A model generated the notes under the pieces. The model was not told the DNA's origin and ran no database searches. It saw only the letters and a program-made list of their open reading frames with translations. From assembly GCA_001051155.2 (NCBI GenBank), contig JYIP02000004.1, positions 993,576 to 1,057,575 of the forward strand: a stretch of 64,000 nt of DNA, written 5' to 3'. The stretch comes from Chrysoporthe austroafricana. Lineage: Eukaryota > Ascomycota > Sordariomycetes > Diaporthales > Cryphonectriaceae. The translations under genes and the position numbers were made by a program. Every line of letters starts with the position of its first letter. The stretch's first letter is position 1. Below, one piece after another: positions 38,470 through 48,983 of this stretch.

Positions 38470-40422
38470 ATGGATATGTCAAGTATGGATATGGGGACCA
38501 GCCTGTTCCAGGTCGAGAACATGGGCTTGGCGCGCACATACTGGTACCTCATCGTCGGTGTGATCGGCCTGCTGTTGATAGTACGCGCTGCCAACGATCT
38601 GCAGAGGAGATTAAGGTCCGTTATGGTCACCGGCACTCCACTTCTCCTCCAGTCGGTCAGGCCGTCCATACTCACAGCTTGCAGGTTACGAAGATGTTCA
38701 GTCTCGCCCGCCCCATTTCCCACAAAACCACACGGTCCCATATCGCAAGCATGGGCGACGGCAACGGCGATAGGCCGCGAGGCCAGCTACCCCCAACTAT
38801 ACGTTCCCACCCGCTTTTCCTCCTGGCTGACGCCTCCATCGATGGGCCGACTGCTCGTCCTGCTCGCCTACTGGGCCGTCGTCATCTACCTGGCCACCGC
38901 GGGCGCTATCGTCAAGGACGCCTACTTCTGGGAGCGCATCGGCTTCCGGAATGCCTGGGTCACCGTCATGCAGGTGCCCTTCCTCTACCTGCTCGCGTCC
39001 AAGAGCAGCGTCATCGGCATGATCGTCGGAAGCAGCTATGAGCGCCTCAATTGGCTGCACCGATGGGTTGCGCGCACCATGTTCATCACGGCGACGGTGC
39101 ACGGCTGGCACTTCTGGTCGGAGTGGGTGCGCGCCGATATCGTGAAGGAGGAGATCGAGATGATGCCCATGGTCAAGTACGGGCTGGGCGCGTGGGGCCT
39201 GTTGCTGTGGGCGAACCTCTCCACGCTGGCACCCTTGCGGCACATGTGCTACGAGTTCTTCGTCGCCCAGCACATGTTGACCTGGATCCTCTTCCTCTAC
39301 GTCGTCTACACCCACGTCCCTGCATATGCGCAGTACAACGTCTGGTTTGCCATCGCAGCTCTGTGCTTCGACCGCTTCTACAGGACGGTATTGTTTGTAT
39401 GGCAGAATATCAAGTTTAGACCGAACCGGTCCGGGTGCAAGGGCGGCCAGAGGATCGGACATCAAGCACAGATCCGGGCGGTCGGCGAAGACATCGCTGT
39501 CATCACCATCAAGGACGTCCATTTCTCGTGGCGGGCAGGACAGCACTTGTACCTGTGGATGCCCAAGATTGGTCTATCGGATCATCACCCATACACCATC
39601 GCCAGCGCTCACACGCTGCCCGAGACGTGCATCTGCAACAGCATCCAGCTCGTCGTGAGGAAACACAAGGGTTTCTCGCGGAGGCTATACAACCATGCGA
39701 GGAAGATGCAGACGTCCGGCAAAAAGGAGACAGTGACGGCGTTCGTCACCGGACCCTACGGTCTTCCACCACGATGGGATATATACGACACGCTCGTCCT
39801 TATCTCGGCATCCACAGGAGCCAGCTTCACCCTACCAATCCTGGAGAGCGTTCTCATGTCCAGGGACAAGCCCTTGTGTACGCGGCGGATTGACTTCCTG
39901 CTCGCTGCCAGGAAGGGCGATGAGATCGACTACTACGTCCAGCAGCTGCACGAGATGATTGACAGGGCGGCCGGTGTTGGCATCGAACTGAAGGTTCACA
40001 TCGCCGTGACACAGGGGCCACCGCTACCCACGCTCGTCAGGCGACCAGGCACTGGCGAGAAGGTCTCGGGCGCATCTTCGTCGTCGTCCACCGCCTCGCC
40101 CTCCAACCGGGGCAGCTTCAACAAGTCCGACATCACCGCCGTGGACATCGAGAAGCAAGCCGCACTGGCCGGCGAGAGGCGCGGGAGTTCCGCCAGCAGC
40201 GACTCGCATGTGCACCATCTGAGCTCGAGGCCGAATATCGAGGCGTTCATAAGGGATCCCGTGGAGGCCGCCGGCGGCGAGACGTCTGTTGTCGTCTGTG
40301 GTGGGAAGTCGCTGGTTGCGAGGGCGAGGAATTGTGTTGCGAAGTTGAGCGACGAGAGAGCCGTGCACAAGGGGACCGGCGCCCAAGGAATACATCTGCA
40401 TGTCGAGGAGTACTGTTTCTAG
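38470..40422 (+). CDS. FRE-type ferric/cupric reductase (metalloreductase), two exons
   Basis: Exons 38470-38615 and 38685-40422 give 627 residues. It is a plasma-membrane flavocytochrome passing electrons from NADPH through FAD and two hemes to extracellular Fe(III) or Cu(II). The four heme ligands show the family spacing: H174-X13-H188 and H245-X13-H259. Then come HHPYTIAS (FAD binding), TGPYGLPP and a C-terminal VVVCGGKSL block (NAD binding; the usual CGP is CGG here) ending in HLHVEEYCF. A first membrane segment (about 24-40) precedes the core. The very N-terminus, MDMSSMDMG, is Met-rich. The intron (69 nt, GTCCGT donor, TGCAG acceptor) is in frame and stop-free; removing it joins the two halves as in homologues. 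A disordered Ser-rich insert sits in the NAD-binding domain. The start is the first ATG. Confidence 0.9.
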   Translation: MDMSSMDMGTSLFQVENMGLARTYWYLIVGVIGLLLIVRAANDLQRRLRSVMVTGTPLLLQSVRPSILTACRLRRCSVSPAPFPTKPHGPISQAWATATAIGREASYPQLYVPTRFSSWLTPPSMGRLLVLLAYWAVVIYLATAGAIVKDAYFWERIGFRNAWVTVMQVPFLYLLASKSSVIGMIVGSSYERLNWLHRWVARTMFITATVHGWHFWSEWVRADIVKEEIEMMPMVKYGLGAWGLLLWANLSTLAPLRHMCYEFFVAQHMLTWILFLYVVYTHVPAYAQYNVWFAIAALCFDRFYRTVLFVWQNIKFRPNRSGCKGGQRIGHQAQIRAVGEDIAVITIKDVHFSWRAGQHLYLWMPKIGLSDHHPYTIASAHTLPETCICNSIQLVVRKHKGFSRRLYNHARKMQTSGKKETVTAFVTGPYGLPPRWDIYDTLVLISASTGASFTLPILESVLMSRDKPLCTRRIDFLLAARKGDEIDYYVQQLHEMIDRAAGVGIELKVHIAVTQGPPLPTLVRRPGTGEKVSGASSSSSTASPSNRGSFNKSDITAVDIEKQAALAGERRGSSASSDSHVHHLSSRPNIEAFIRDPVEAAGGETSVVVCGGKSLVARARNCVAKLSDERAVHKGTGAQGIHLHVEEYCF

Positions 40423-40805
40423 GCCTGCGTAATAATTGTGACGAACCGTACTAGTAAAAGAATGAAATAATAAATTCATATCTAGCCTTTCTCCTGACCG
40501 CGTTCTCTACATAAATAAGAGAAAATCTTGATCATGAAATGCATAATGAGTATTTTCTGATGCAAGTGTACTAAAGTGGACGGCGTCTCTGGAAGTGATC
40601 TTCATATCATTTTCTTCTTTTTTTTTGGGGGGGGGGTGGCTGGTGTTGGGGGAGGATGCCCGCTGTTATCGATAAGCGCCGTGTGGTGTACCAGAAAGCT
40701 TGGAGATCTGAGGTGCAGGCAAATTCAAAAAAAAAATTGGCGATTGAGTCACAAGCAAGAGGCAGTAGAGTGCATCATCCCGAGCATTGTTGAAAAGGAG
40801 AGGAC
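40423..40805. other. Intergenic region with poly-T/poly-G tract
   Basis: A 380-base spacer between two plus-strand genes, with a T12-G10 tract at 40617-40637 and an A-rich stretch near 40728. It must hold the reductase 3' end and the arginyl-tRNA synthetase promoter. Confidence 0.55.
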
Positions 40806-43147
40806 ATGCACGTTTTCCGTCCGCTCTCTCGACACTCAGTTCCCTCCTTTATATCAACGCAGAAATCGCGACTTCTCGCCTCATTTAGCACAAAGGCGAC
40901 TTTACGTCTACGACAGCAAGCTACGGACCCCTCATTTGTCAAAAACAACCCCACCTTGACTCTCAACGCGAAATCCACCACCACCCCTCGAGCGTTAACC
41001 CCACGACCGATCGCGACCTGCTGTTCCTTCCACACCTCTCCTGCCCTCTTCCGGACCAAAACAGCCGCATCGTCCTTCTACCAGGCCATCATCATGGCGG
41101 TTCCTCCGACTGGGATTGACCAGCTGGTGAAGCTCACCTCCGACCTCTCCCTTGACCAGATCCGCGACAGGTTCCCTGCGTGCTACCCTGAGACGAACCC
41201 CGTCGATGTCTACAGGCTACACCTGACCAACATCCTCGAGAAGGTCACGGGCGTGGACCCCAAGATTATCTACCCCGCGATACAATGGACACAAGGTCTG
41301 GACAAGGGCGACGTCGTGCTGGCCGTGCCCGCCCTCAGGGTAAAGGGCAAGAAGCCTGACGAGCTCGCCAAGGAGTGGGCAGAGAAGGTATGCTGAGCCG
41401 CTCACAAGGATCCAGAACAGGAGATCAGCTGCTGATTGTGCACGACTGTAGTTCCCCGAAGACGACCCCCTCATCAACAAGCCCGTCGTGACCGCCGTCC
41501 ACATGTCTTTCTTCTTCAAGGCCGAGCCCCTCACCAAGGCTGTCATCCCCTTGATCCGCTCACTGGGCCGGAGCTACGGCAGCAACGCGGCGCTGGGCCT
41601 CAAGGAACCCAAGAACCCCAAGGGAGACCGTAAGCGCATCATTGTCGAGTTCTCCTCGCCCAATATCGCGAAGCCCTTCCACGCCGGCCACCTGCGCAGT
41701 ACAATCATCGGCGGCTTCATCTCGAACCTGTACGAGCTCGCTGGCTGGGATGTCGTCCGTATCAACTACCTGGGTGATTGGGGCAAGCAGTATGGCCTGC
41801 TGGCTTTGGCGTTCGAGCGGTACGGTGACGAGGAGGCGTTGAACAAGGACCCCATTAACCACCTCTTCAACCTGTATGTCCGCATCAACGGCGAGATCAA
41901 GGAGGAGGAGGAGAAGATAAAGGCTCTGAAGGCGGAAGGCAAGGAAGCAGAGGCTGCACAGCTGACAGAGAGTGGCCTGGACGAGCAGGCCCGGAAATAC
42001 TTTAAGAAGATGGTGGACGGCGATGAGGCGGCCCTAGCGCAATGGCGCCGGTTCCGTGATCTTTCGATCGTCCGGTATCAGCAGACCTACGCCCGGTTGA
42101 ACATCCACTTCGACAGCTACTCGGGAGAGAGCCAGGTGCCGGAGTCAGCGATGGAAGCAGCGGCGAAGCAGATGGAGGAGAAGGGCATATCGACAGAGTC
42201 AGACGGCGCCCGTGTCGTGGACTTCGCGTCGCTCATCCCCGGCAAGGAGGGCAAGCGACTTGAGCGGCCCATCATCCGGAAGAAAGACGGCACCGCGTTG
42301 TACCTAACGCGGGACATCAGTGAGCTCCTGGGTCGACATGAGAAGTATAACTTCGACCAGATGATCTACGTTGTCGCGTCGCAGCAGGACCTGCATCTGA
42401 AGCAGCTGTTCAAGATCGTGGAGCTCATGGGCCACAAGGACATAGCGGCCAAGTGCCAGCACATAAACTTCGGTATGGTGCTTGGTATGAGCACACGGAA
42501 GGGTACAGTCAAGTTCCTGGACGACATCTTGCGGGATGTAGGCGACAAGATGCATGAAGTGATGCGCAAGAACGAGGACAAGTACTCGCAGGTTGAGAAC
42601 CCAGAGGCTACGGCTGATACCCTAGGTATTAGCAGTGTGATGATCCAGGATATGACCGGCAAGAGGTACGCACGCAACATGCACAGGTTGACCACAGCGC
42701 AAGGCTGGTAACTAACAAAATGACAGGATCAACAACTACACTTTCAACATGGAGGCAATGACCTCGTTCGAAGGCGACACGGGCCCCTACCTCGAGTACG
42801 CTCACGCACGCGTCTGCTCTATCGAGCGCCGAGCAGCGATTCCTGCCGAGGAGCTGGCCCAGGCAGACCTCTCGCTGCTGAAGGAGCCACATGCCGTGAA
42901 TCTTGTCCGGGTGCTTAGCCAGTGGCCCGACGTGGTGCAGAACACGCTCAAGACGCTGGAGCCCACAACGGTGGTGGTGTACCTGTTCAAGCTGACGCAC
43001 GTGCTCAGCTCGTCGTATGACCACCTGCGCATCGTGGGCGCCGAGGAGGAGACCAAGAAGGCCCGCATGGCGCTGTACGACGCGGCGCGCATAGTCATCA
43101 GCAACGGCATGCGTTTGCTGGGGCTGACGCCTGTGGAGCGGATGTGA
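40806..43147 (+). CDS. RRS1: Arginyl-tRNA synthetase, mitochondrial and cytosolic forms (three exons)
   Basis: Exons 40806-41387, 41452-42665 and 42727-43147 give 738 residues from the first ATG or 642 from an in-frame ATG at 41094. Class I motifs are present: SSPNIAKPFHAGHLRST (HIGH equivalent HAGH), YLGDWGKQYG, ASQQDLHLKQLF and MSTRKGTVKFLDD in the KMSKS position. The C-terminal anticodon-binding helices end LLGLTPVERM, the family's usual end. The enzyme charges tRNA-Arg. The 96 extra N-terminal residues are rich in Arg, Ser and Thr with almost no acidic residues (MHVFRPLSRHSVPSF), a typical mitochondrial presequence, while the second start gives the cytosolic form (MAVPPTGIDQLVKL). One gene serving both compartments fits fungi. 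Introns are 64 and 61 nt, GT-AG, with exact phases. Confidence 0.95.
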
Positions 43148-43765
43148 GCATTTTGGCACTGCTAACTGTGACTCGGAGAGGGATATACGGGAGCCGCAGA
43201 AGGTCTTCTGCGGAAATTGTGCTTAGATTCCCCATGGCCGTTTCGCCACTGAGAATCCCTTCCCGTAGCTAGCGGTAAACAAAATCGATTAAAAAGACAT
43301 TGACCGTTCTCGTATTGCCAACCACGTTGTACTTACACCTCGTTTCGTCGTCCTCCAGAACATCCTGGAGGAAGACATACGTAATGACATGACATCGATG
43401 ATCAGGTCCTCTAATGCAGATGAGGAGAATCGCCTCATACAGCAATAATATAAGCCACCTGCGGCCAGGACTAGACATCTTGGTGCCCAAAGAAAAGAAG
43501 AGACATGCGGAGCCTTTTTGACAGTACATCTAGAAGCTCGGCTCCTGGGAAATCGACTATGTTATTCTTGTGCTCAACGGCGAAGGGATCGATATGATTT
43601 GCTGAAAGTTGCCGAAGACTTCAACGCTACTATTCTCGTAGTGTCACAGGATACACAATATCAGTGTCAAAAATCCGTTGTGTAATTATTGTCTAATAAG
43701 GAGGTGCGAAACCCAAGCGATCCTCTCTCCTCGCACAACAACACGTTCTGTCACCCGTAGACCAA
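43148..43765. other. Convergent intergenic region
   Basis: A 620-base AT-rich spacer between the arginyl-tRNA synthetase stop and the stop of the next minus-strand gene. No feature is seen apart from the two 3' ends. Confidence 0.5.
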
Positions 43766-45326
43766 CTATGCTGTCCAGCACCATGACAAACTGCCCGGAG
43801 TCCAAGCCTGGTATGGAGTGAGTTCGCTTTGGATGTTTCCGGGGATCGCAACGGGCATGCCATGCGACCGAAAGTTTTGCTGAAGCAGCAAGCTTTGCCG
43901 GCAAATGTCTTGGCTGACATGTCGGCAGCAGTGCTGGTGTACGGGATCTACATCGTCTTCGTTCAGCTCTCCGGACGAGTCGTACCAGTCCTCCTCGAGA
44001 GCGCTCGGGCCAAAGCTGTCTCCTTCGTCGCTGTAGTCTTCGTCGCTGTAGTCTTCGCCACTGTAGTCTTCGCCACTGTAGTCTTCGCCGCTGCTAGACG
44101 GTCCAAACATATCAGCATCTTCGCTAGCTTGGTCGCCGAACATCATGTGGGTCGAACCTATGCCAGCTTGGAAGTCCTCGTTCTTAGGTTGCATCTGGTT
44201 GGCCCAAGGAGCAATGTGCATGGCCGGCAAAACGGTCTGCATGGCTACTTGCGAGTGCTGTAGTGTGGGAAATTGAGGATTCCCGAAAATCGGGCTGTAG
44301 AGCTGGCATGGCTCGAGGGGATTCGCGACTGGCCAAGGGGCCTGGTAAGCAGGCCATGGGCTCTGTTGATACGGGGTCGGGGCAAGAGCATAGGCCGGAC
44401 CGCCGTGCTGCGTTTGGGTGGAAGGGCCTCGGGAGCTCGCCTCCTGAAGCCAACGAGGCTGGTGCGCTGGGTTAGTAGGTCTGGATGCGGACCCATTGTT
44501 GTAGTTGTTGAAGTCAAGGGTAGGGTCCATCTTCTTTGCCTCTGACGCAAAACCTAGCTTTTTGTGCTGAACGCTGTTGACCCTCGCGTTCGACACCTTG
44601 GTATGCCGCTCAAATTCTGGGTTGGCGACAATGCGTTGAACCCACGCATCGCTCTCGAATGAACTTCTGACCAGAAGCTTGTTGATCTGTGGGAATACAT
44701 GTCAGCTCTGTGACCTGAACCGTCCTGTCTCCGACGGCATAATTAGTCTCGGGAAAGGATTTTGCGATGACATACCGTAAGCACGCGCCGGACCTCGTCG
44801 AAGCGCTCCATATAAGTGCCAAAGTAAGCGAGATGAGACTTCGGCGGCAGATCAAGCTCGCCAACTTGAGCCTGGTAGATGGCTCGCTATAGAGAACAGA
44901 GTCAGCAACCACATGTGTTTGGGGGGGGGGGTGTCTGATAGACGAACTTACGACGTATTTCCAGGCACAAATCTGCATCTCGTACGGTTTCTTGCTCTTC
45001 ACCATGGCAAATGGCATGCTGTCACCACCGCTCGGCAACGTCGCACGATCCTCGGTGTCAGTAAGGTTGCCCATGGCGACAACAAGCTGCGTCATCAGGA
45101 CGACCTGATGGTTGGCGTCATGGGGAAAGTCGGCAGCAAGCTGCGGGTCACACTGCTGGTTAAGCATTCGCTCTGCCAAGATGAGTCTGTCGAGGTGGTC
45201 CAAGGAGGTAACGTAAAGAACGTTCTCGTCGGGGTTATTTTCTGACCGCAGGTGCTTTAGGTAGTCCATGTCCCGCCACAGACCTGCCTCAGCAGCAGCT
45301 GGGGCTATTCCGTTGTGATAGTTCAT
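43766..45326 (-). CDS. Uncharacterised protein, 468 aa (three exons)
   Basis: Exons 45326-44952, 44886-44776 and 44686-43766 give 468 residues with exact phases and good GT-AG sites (GTAAGT/TATAG; GTATGT/CACAG with a GCTGAC branch). I do not recognise the family. The N-terminal 200 residues are globular-looking and mostly helical (MDYLKHLRSENNPDENVLYV, LAERMLNQQCD, RAIYQAQVGELDLPPKSHLAYFGTYMERFDEVRRVLT, FESDAWVQRIV). The rest is disordered: Pro/Gln/Ala-rich (about 260-340), then an acidic run with five-residue repeats of the form SGEDY/SDEDY (about 375-400). No signal peptide or membrane segment. Intron 1 contains a C11 run. Lower GC than nearby conserved genes suggests a lineage-restricted gene. 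Confidence 0.6.
44030..44094. repeat. 15-bp tandem repeat in coding sequence
   Basis: Four to five copies of a 15-base unit (ctgtagtcttcgcca type) coding on the minus strand for SGEDY/SDEDY repeats of the 468-aa protein. Confidence 0.85.
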
Positions 45327-46610
45327 CTTGACTCGACTATGAAGCACCGCTCAGTTAGAATTTTACCGACACGATAGGGCTCAGATGAATTGGAAAGACG
45401 TGTTAAGGATGAGGTGTAGAGGATGAGTAGAGGAAGCTAGAGGTACAAGACTGATTTCGCCGTCGGACGATATAGGAAACGCACCTGTCTTACTGTATTG
45501 AGGTGAAGAGATCTCGTAGCACAATGATGAGCTGTGATATTGAAGAGCTTGGGCGATTGAGGAGGGAGGCTAAGAAATTTGTGATGAATGGCAAGATTTA
45601 ACCAGCCGTTGAGCCCCAAGTCGATCTACGGCAGCTCTGATGATGGAATGCTAAAACGATATCTTGAAGTGGGATCCAAGAGATGGATACGTCTGCATTT
45701 AAATACAAACGTGGGCAGTCGGCATGGTGGCCTCCCTAGGCATTTAGTTGCTGTGACAGAAGGTGAATTTTATTGAATACAGCTTCACTAAGTCCTCACA
45801 TATTGAAAATAATGGCATAATACAGGCAGTCACATAATAGTATTATCTCCTGCGGGATTCTGAGAACGATTTCAGTGGTACTGTGGAATAGAATTCCATC
45901 GATCGATAGCACGTCGAATTACGCACTGTCAACCTCAAGGTACTTTGTCAGGGAATGTCTGGTAGTGGAAGGGGGGCTACGTGATCTGCTACTTCACGTA
46001 GTCACCTCACTGTGACTAACCAATGGACCGTGCGGTAGTGAAAACTCCAAATAGCCAGCCATTTTGCTAGCTAGATTGGGAAGACGGTTGTCTGTTCGCT
46101 ATTATAGGCATATGAAACGGCCAGGTCCTGTCGCGTTAACAACATCATGACCCAGGGTAAGGGATATCTAGTTGAAGTAGAAGAGCTTAGATATTGAAGG
46201 ACATAGAGAGATTTTCCTTTCTCCTCAAAACGGGCTACTATACGGACGTACAAACATACAGGCCTCACTAAGACAAGGGGGTAGTGCTGCTGACTTCTAG
46301 ATGAGAATTACCATGATAATGACCGCCACTGTAGCTGTAGTTAGAATCACAAAGCCGTAATAATCACTTAGTCGACCCAGTTCAGAGCTGGATTGGGTTT
46401 TTGCTGGCTATATTAGCCTCGCCAACAGTATTTAAGCTGAAATAAGCGGTTCAGACTAGCAGCAAGCAAGCTTGTGTCCCCGGCACTTAGTCCTATTCGT
46501 GGCTCAACACATCGCGGCGTTCCCTGGAGCCTGAATGGCTTATCCCAGCAGGCTTCTACTTCTATAGTCTATATTGTAGGACTGGTCTGAGAAATTGTCT
46601 GGTGTGTATC
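45327..46610. other. Intergenic region, AT-rich, with small palindromes
   Basis: A 1.3-kb spacer upstream of the 468-aa protein gene and downstream of the monooxygenase gene. It has an 8-bp palindrome at 45977-46001 and a gtctatattg motif near 46567 like that in the desert at 33.8 and 35.1 kb. No gene is seen. Confidence 0.5.
45977..46016. repeat. Nested short inverted repeats
   Basis: ctacgtga (45977-45984) pairs with tcacgtag (45994-46001), and gtcac (46001-46005) pairs with gtgac (46012-46016). Such compact stacked palindromes occur in subterminal regions of hAT-type elements, but no element body is visible. Confidence 0.5.
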
Positions 46611-48007
46611 TCATGAGGATGAGATATCAGCCAAAGCACTCTCCCACACCCGCCCGATATTATTCTGATAAATCCAACTCATGTCCTTTCCCTCCCTGAT
46701 AACCTTCACCTTGACCCTCTCCTCCTCCGTCAACCCGCCCGTGCCGACCTCCAGCTCAGCAAGTTTCGCCGCTCTCTTCGCTGCCTCGCCACTCAGGTGC
46801 TCATACATACGGCGGTAGTACGGCACGCGAATCCTGTCAAAGAGCGGCAACGCCTTACTTATATCGTTATCGAAGTGCCGCAGGGCTTGCGCAATCACCC
46901 AGCCGTCCTCCATGGCGAAGCCGGCGCCGGAGCCGAACGCCCCCGAAAGAGCGTGGGACGAGTCGCCGACGAGGACGACCTTGTTGTCCCACGCCGTGAG
47001 CTGCGCGAGTTCTGGCCCCGCAAACGCGGCGAACTCCCTCCAGGCACCATCGGGGATCCGCCTCAGGGCTTCCTGGATCTCGGGGAGATAGTCCTGGAGA
47101 CACTTTCTGTCAGCGTCCCAATCCTCGAGGTCAGGGCGAGCAGACATACCTTGAAGTGCGACTCGACATGCTCGTTCGTGACCGGCACGCCCCAGACGAC
47201 CTTGCTCGCGCTGTGCACCGCGGGGTCCTGGTACTCCCTGGACGCGATCTCGCCCAGCTCCTCGCCCACGGGCGAGAAGTACACGTGCGACGTCGGCATG
47301 TGCCACCACCCGGTGAGGCCGAACCTCTCGTCCAGACTGGTCAGGTCCGCGAGCGGCAGCAGGGCGCGCCAGATCGTCGTGCCGGTGAAAGCGATTTGGT
47401 AGTTCGGCCACGCGCAGTCGCGGACGACGGAACGGATCCCGTCGGCGCCCACGACTAGGTCCGCCACCTCCTTGGTCCCGTCCGCGAAGGCCAGCTCCAC
47501 GCCGCCGCCGCCGCCGCCGCCGCCGAGGTCGGTGATCCGCTCCAGCTTCTTCGACAGCCTGACCACCCCGGGCCCCACGTGCGCCAGCAGCGCGGACTGC
47601 AGCTTGGTGCGTTGCGTACGGATCGTCGGGCGGGCCTTCCACGCGCCGTTGGGCCAGGCCGGGTCACCCGGGCGCGAGGTGCGGTGGAGCTCCTCCCCCG
47701 TGCGGCCGTTCATGTTCAGCACCACGTTGCTCTGGTGCCCGCTGACGAGGCTGTCGGCCACGCCCAGCAGCTCCATGACGTTCCACGAGTTGGGCCCGAT
47801 GTTGATGCCCGCACCCACCTCGCGGAGGACCTTGTCCTTCTCGTAGATGTGGGCCTCGATGTTGGGGACTTTCGACAGCGCGATGGCTGTTGCCAGCCCG
47901 CCTGGGCCACCGCCTATGATGGCGACTCTAAGCTTCTTAGGGCCGGCAGTGGCGGTTTCATGATTATCGGCGGCCACCGGGGGCTTGGCGGAGAGTACGC
48001 TGCCCAT
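46611..48007 (-). CDS. FAD-dependent monooxygenase, salicylate hydroxylase-like (two exons)
   Basis: Exons 48007-47150 and 47093-46611 give 446 residues. It is a group A flavoprotein hydroxylase: Rossmann VAIIGGGPGGLATAIAL (28-44), the DG motif LVVGADGIRSVVRD (about 185-198) and the second FAD motif NKVVLVGDSSHALSGAFGSGAGFAMED (usual GDAAH is GDSSH here). Such enzymes hydroxylate aromatic acids, or epoxidise or hydroxylate metabolites, using NAD(P)H and O2; the substrate cannot be read from sequence. A run of eight Gly (162-169) from a CCG microsatellite lies in a loop between beta strands. The intron (56 nt) has a GTATGT donor. No other secondary-metabolism genes lie nearby, so a catabolic role is as likely as a biosynthetic one. 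Confidence 0.9.
47501..47524. repeat. CCG microsatellite (poly-Gly in the monooxygenase)
   Basis: Eight CCG units within exon 1 of the monooxygenase gene, coding for Gly162-169 on the minus strand; likely polymorphic. Confidence 0.85.
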
Positions 48008-48983
48008 ACTGGATCTACGACCTAGACGAGAATCTCAGCAAGTCCTGGGTTGGTTGATATTGAGCAGGTAGGACCTCCTCGGCGGCCAACAGATAGTGAG
48101 AAAGCCAAGGGGTTCGCCAACTATGTAGTACTCAAGATATCTACTATGGCCGCATTTCCTAGATATAGGACCCGCGTTCATAATTGAAGGCCGGGCGGAC
48201 TTACAAATCGTAGGTCGTGGTCAAGGTTCGCGTCGGCATCTCCATGCGTTTCGTCAGTGCGGAAGCCAATTGCGTGCTCCGCTATCAAGCCCATACATCA
48301 AGCTGCAGCGCGATGAGGATTGGCACGATGGGAAAAATCAGGCCACCTGAGATGATAAAGGTGCTCACATTTGTGTTGGTTACTATGCATGAATAAATAC
48401 AAATGTTTCGGACAGAGAAGAGCAGAAACAGTATCGCTCGTATATCCGAGAACTACATCAAGCATAACGCCAGACAGAAGATGGAAAGGAAACCGCTCCA
48501 ATGACAAACAAACCACCAAGTATACGTTAAACTGAGATCCGGAACCAGTACTTTTGCGTCTGCTAACAAAACCGAAGCCTTGGTGAGCTGATGGCCAGGA
48601 GAATGACGAGTCAGCCTAGAAAGACCGGCAATGTGAGCAGACCAGCAGGCGTGCTCCCGCCACGCACGAAAGAAATTGGGTATAGATAAAACGAGGGTCT
48701 CCACCAGGTTCCTTGCTCTCGTCAGACTCGTCACCCACCTGCGGCACTCTCGAAGCCCTCCATTCCCTTCTGTCACACTCAACGTGACATCCATACCGCA
48801 ACGTGCTGTTCATTCCTTCCTTCCTTCCGCCCCGCTCCATTACATAGAACCACTGGCGTAGGTCTGGTCATACCATTGTATACCGGACGGACAGGTTTCT
48901 CGAAGAAGTGGGATCTTGACATGTCTCTCTCTGGGTGGGCCTGATCGAGGGTGGTGGTCCTGTCTTTGTGCTTATCAGGGAGT
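48008..48983. other. Intergenic region
   Basis: A 970-base spacer between two minus-strand genes: the monooxygenase promoter and the 3' end of the large membrane-protein gene. Nothing else is recognisable. Confidence 0.5.
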
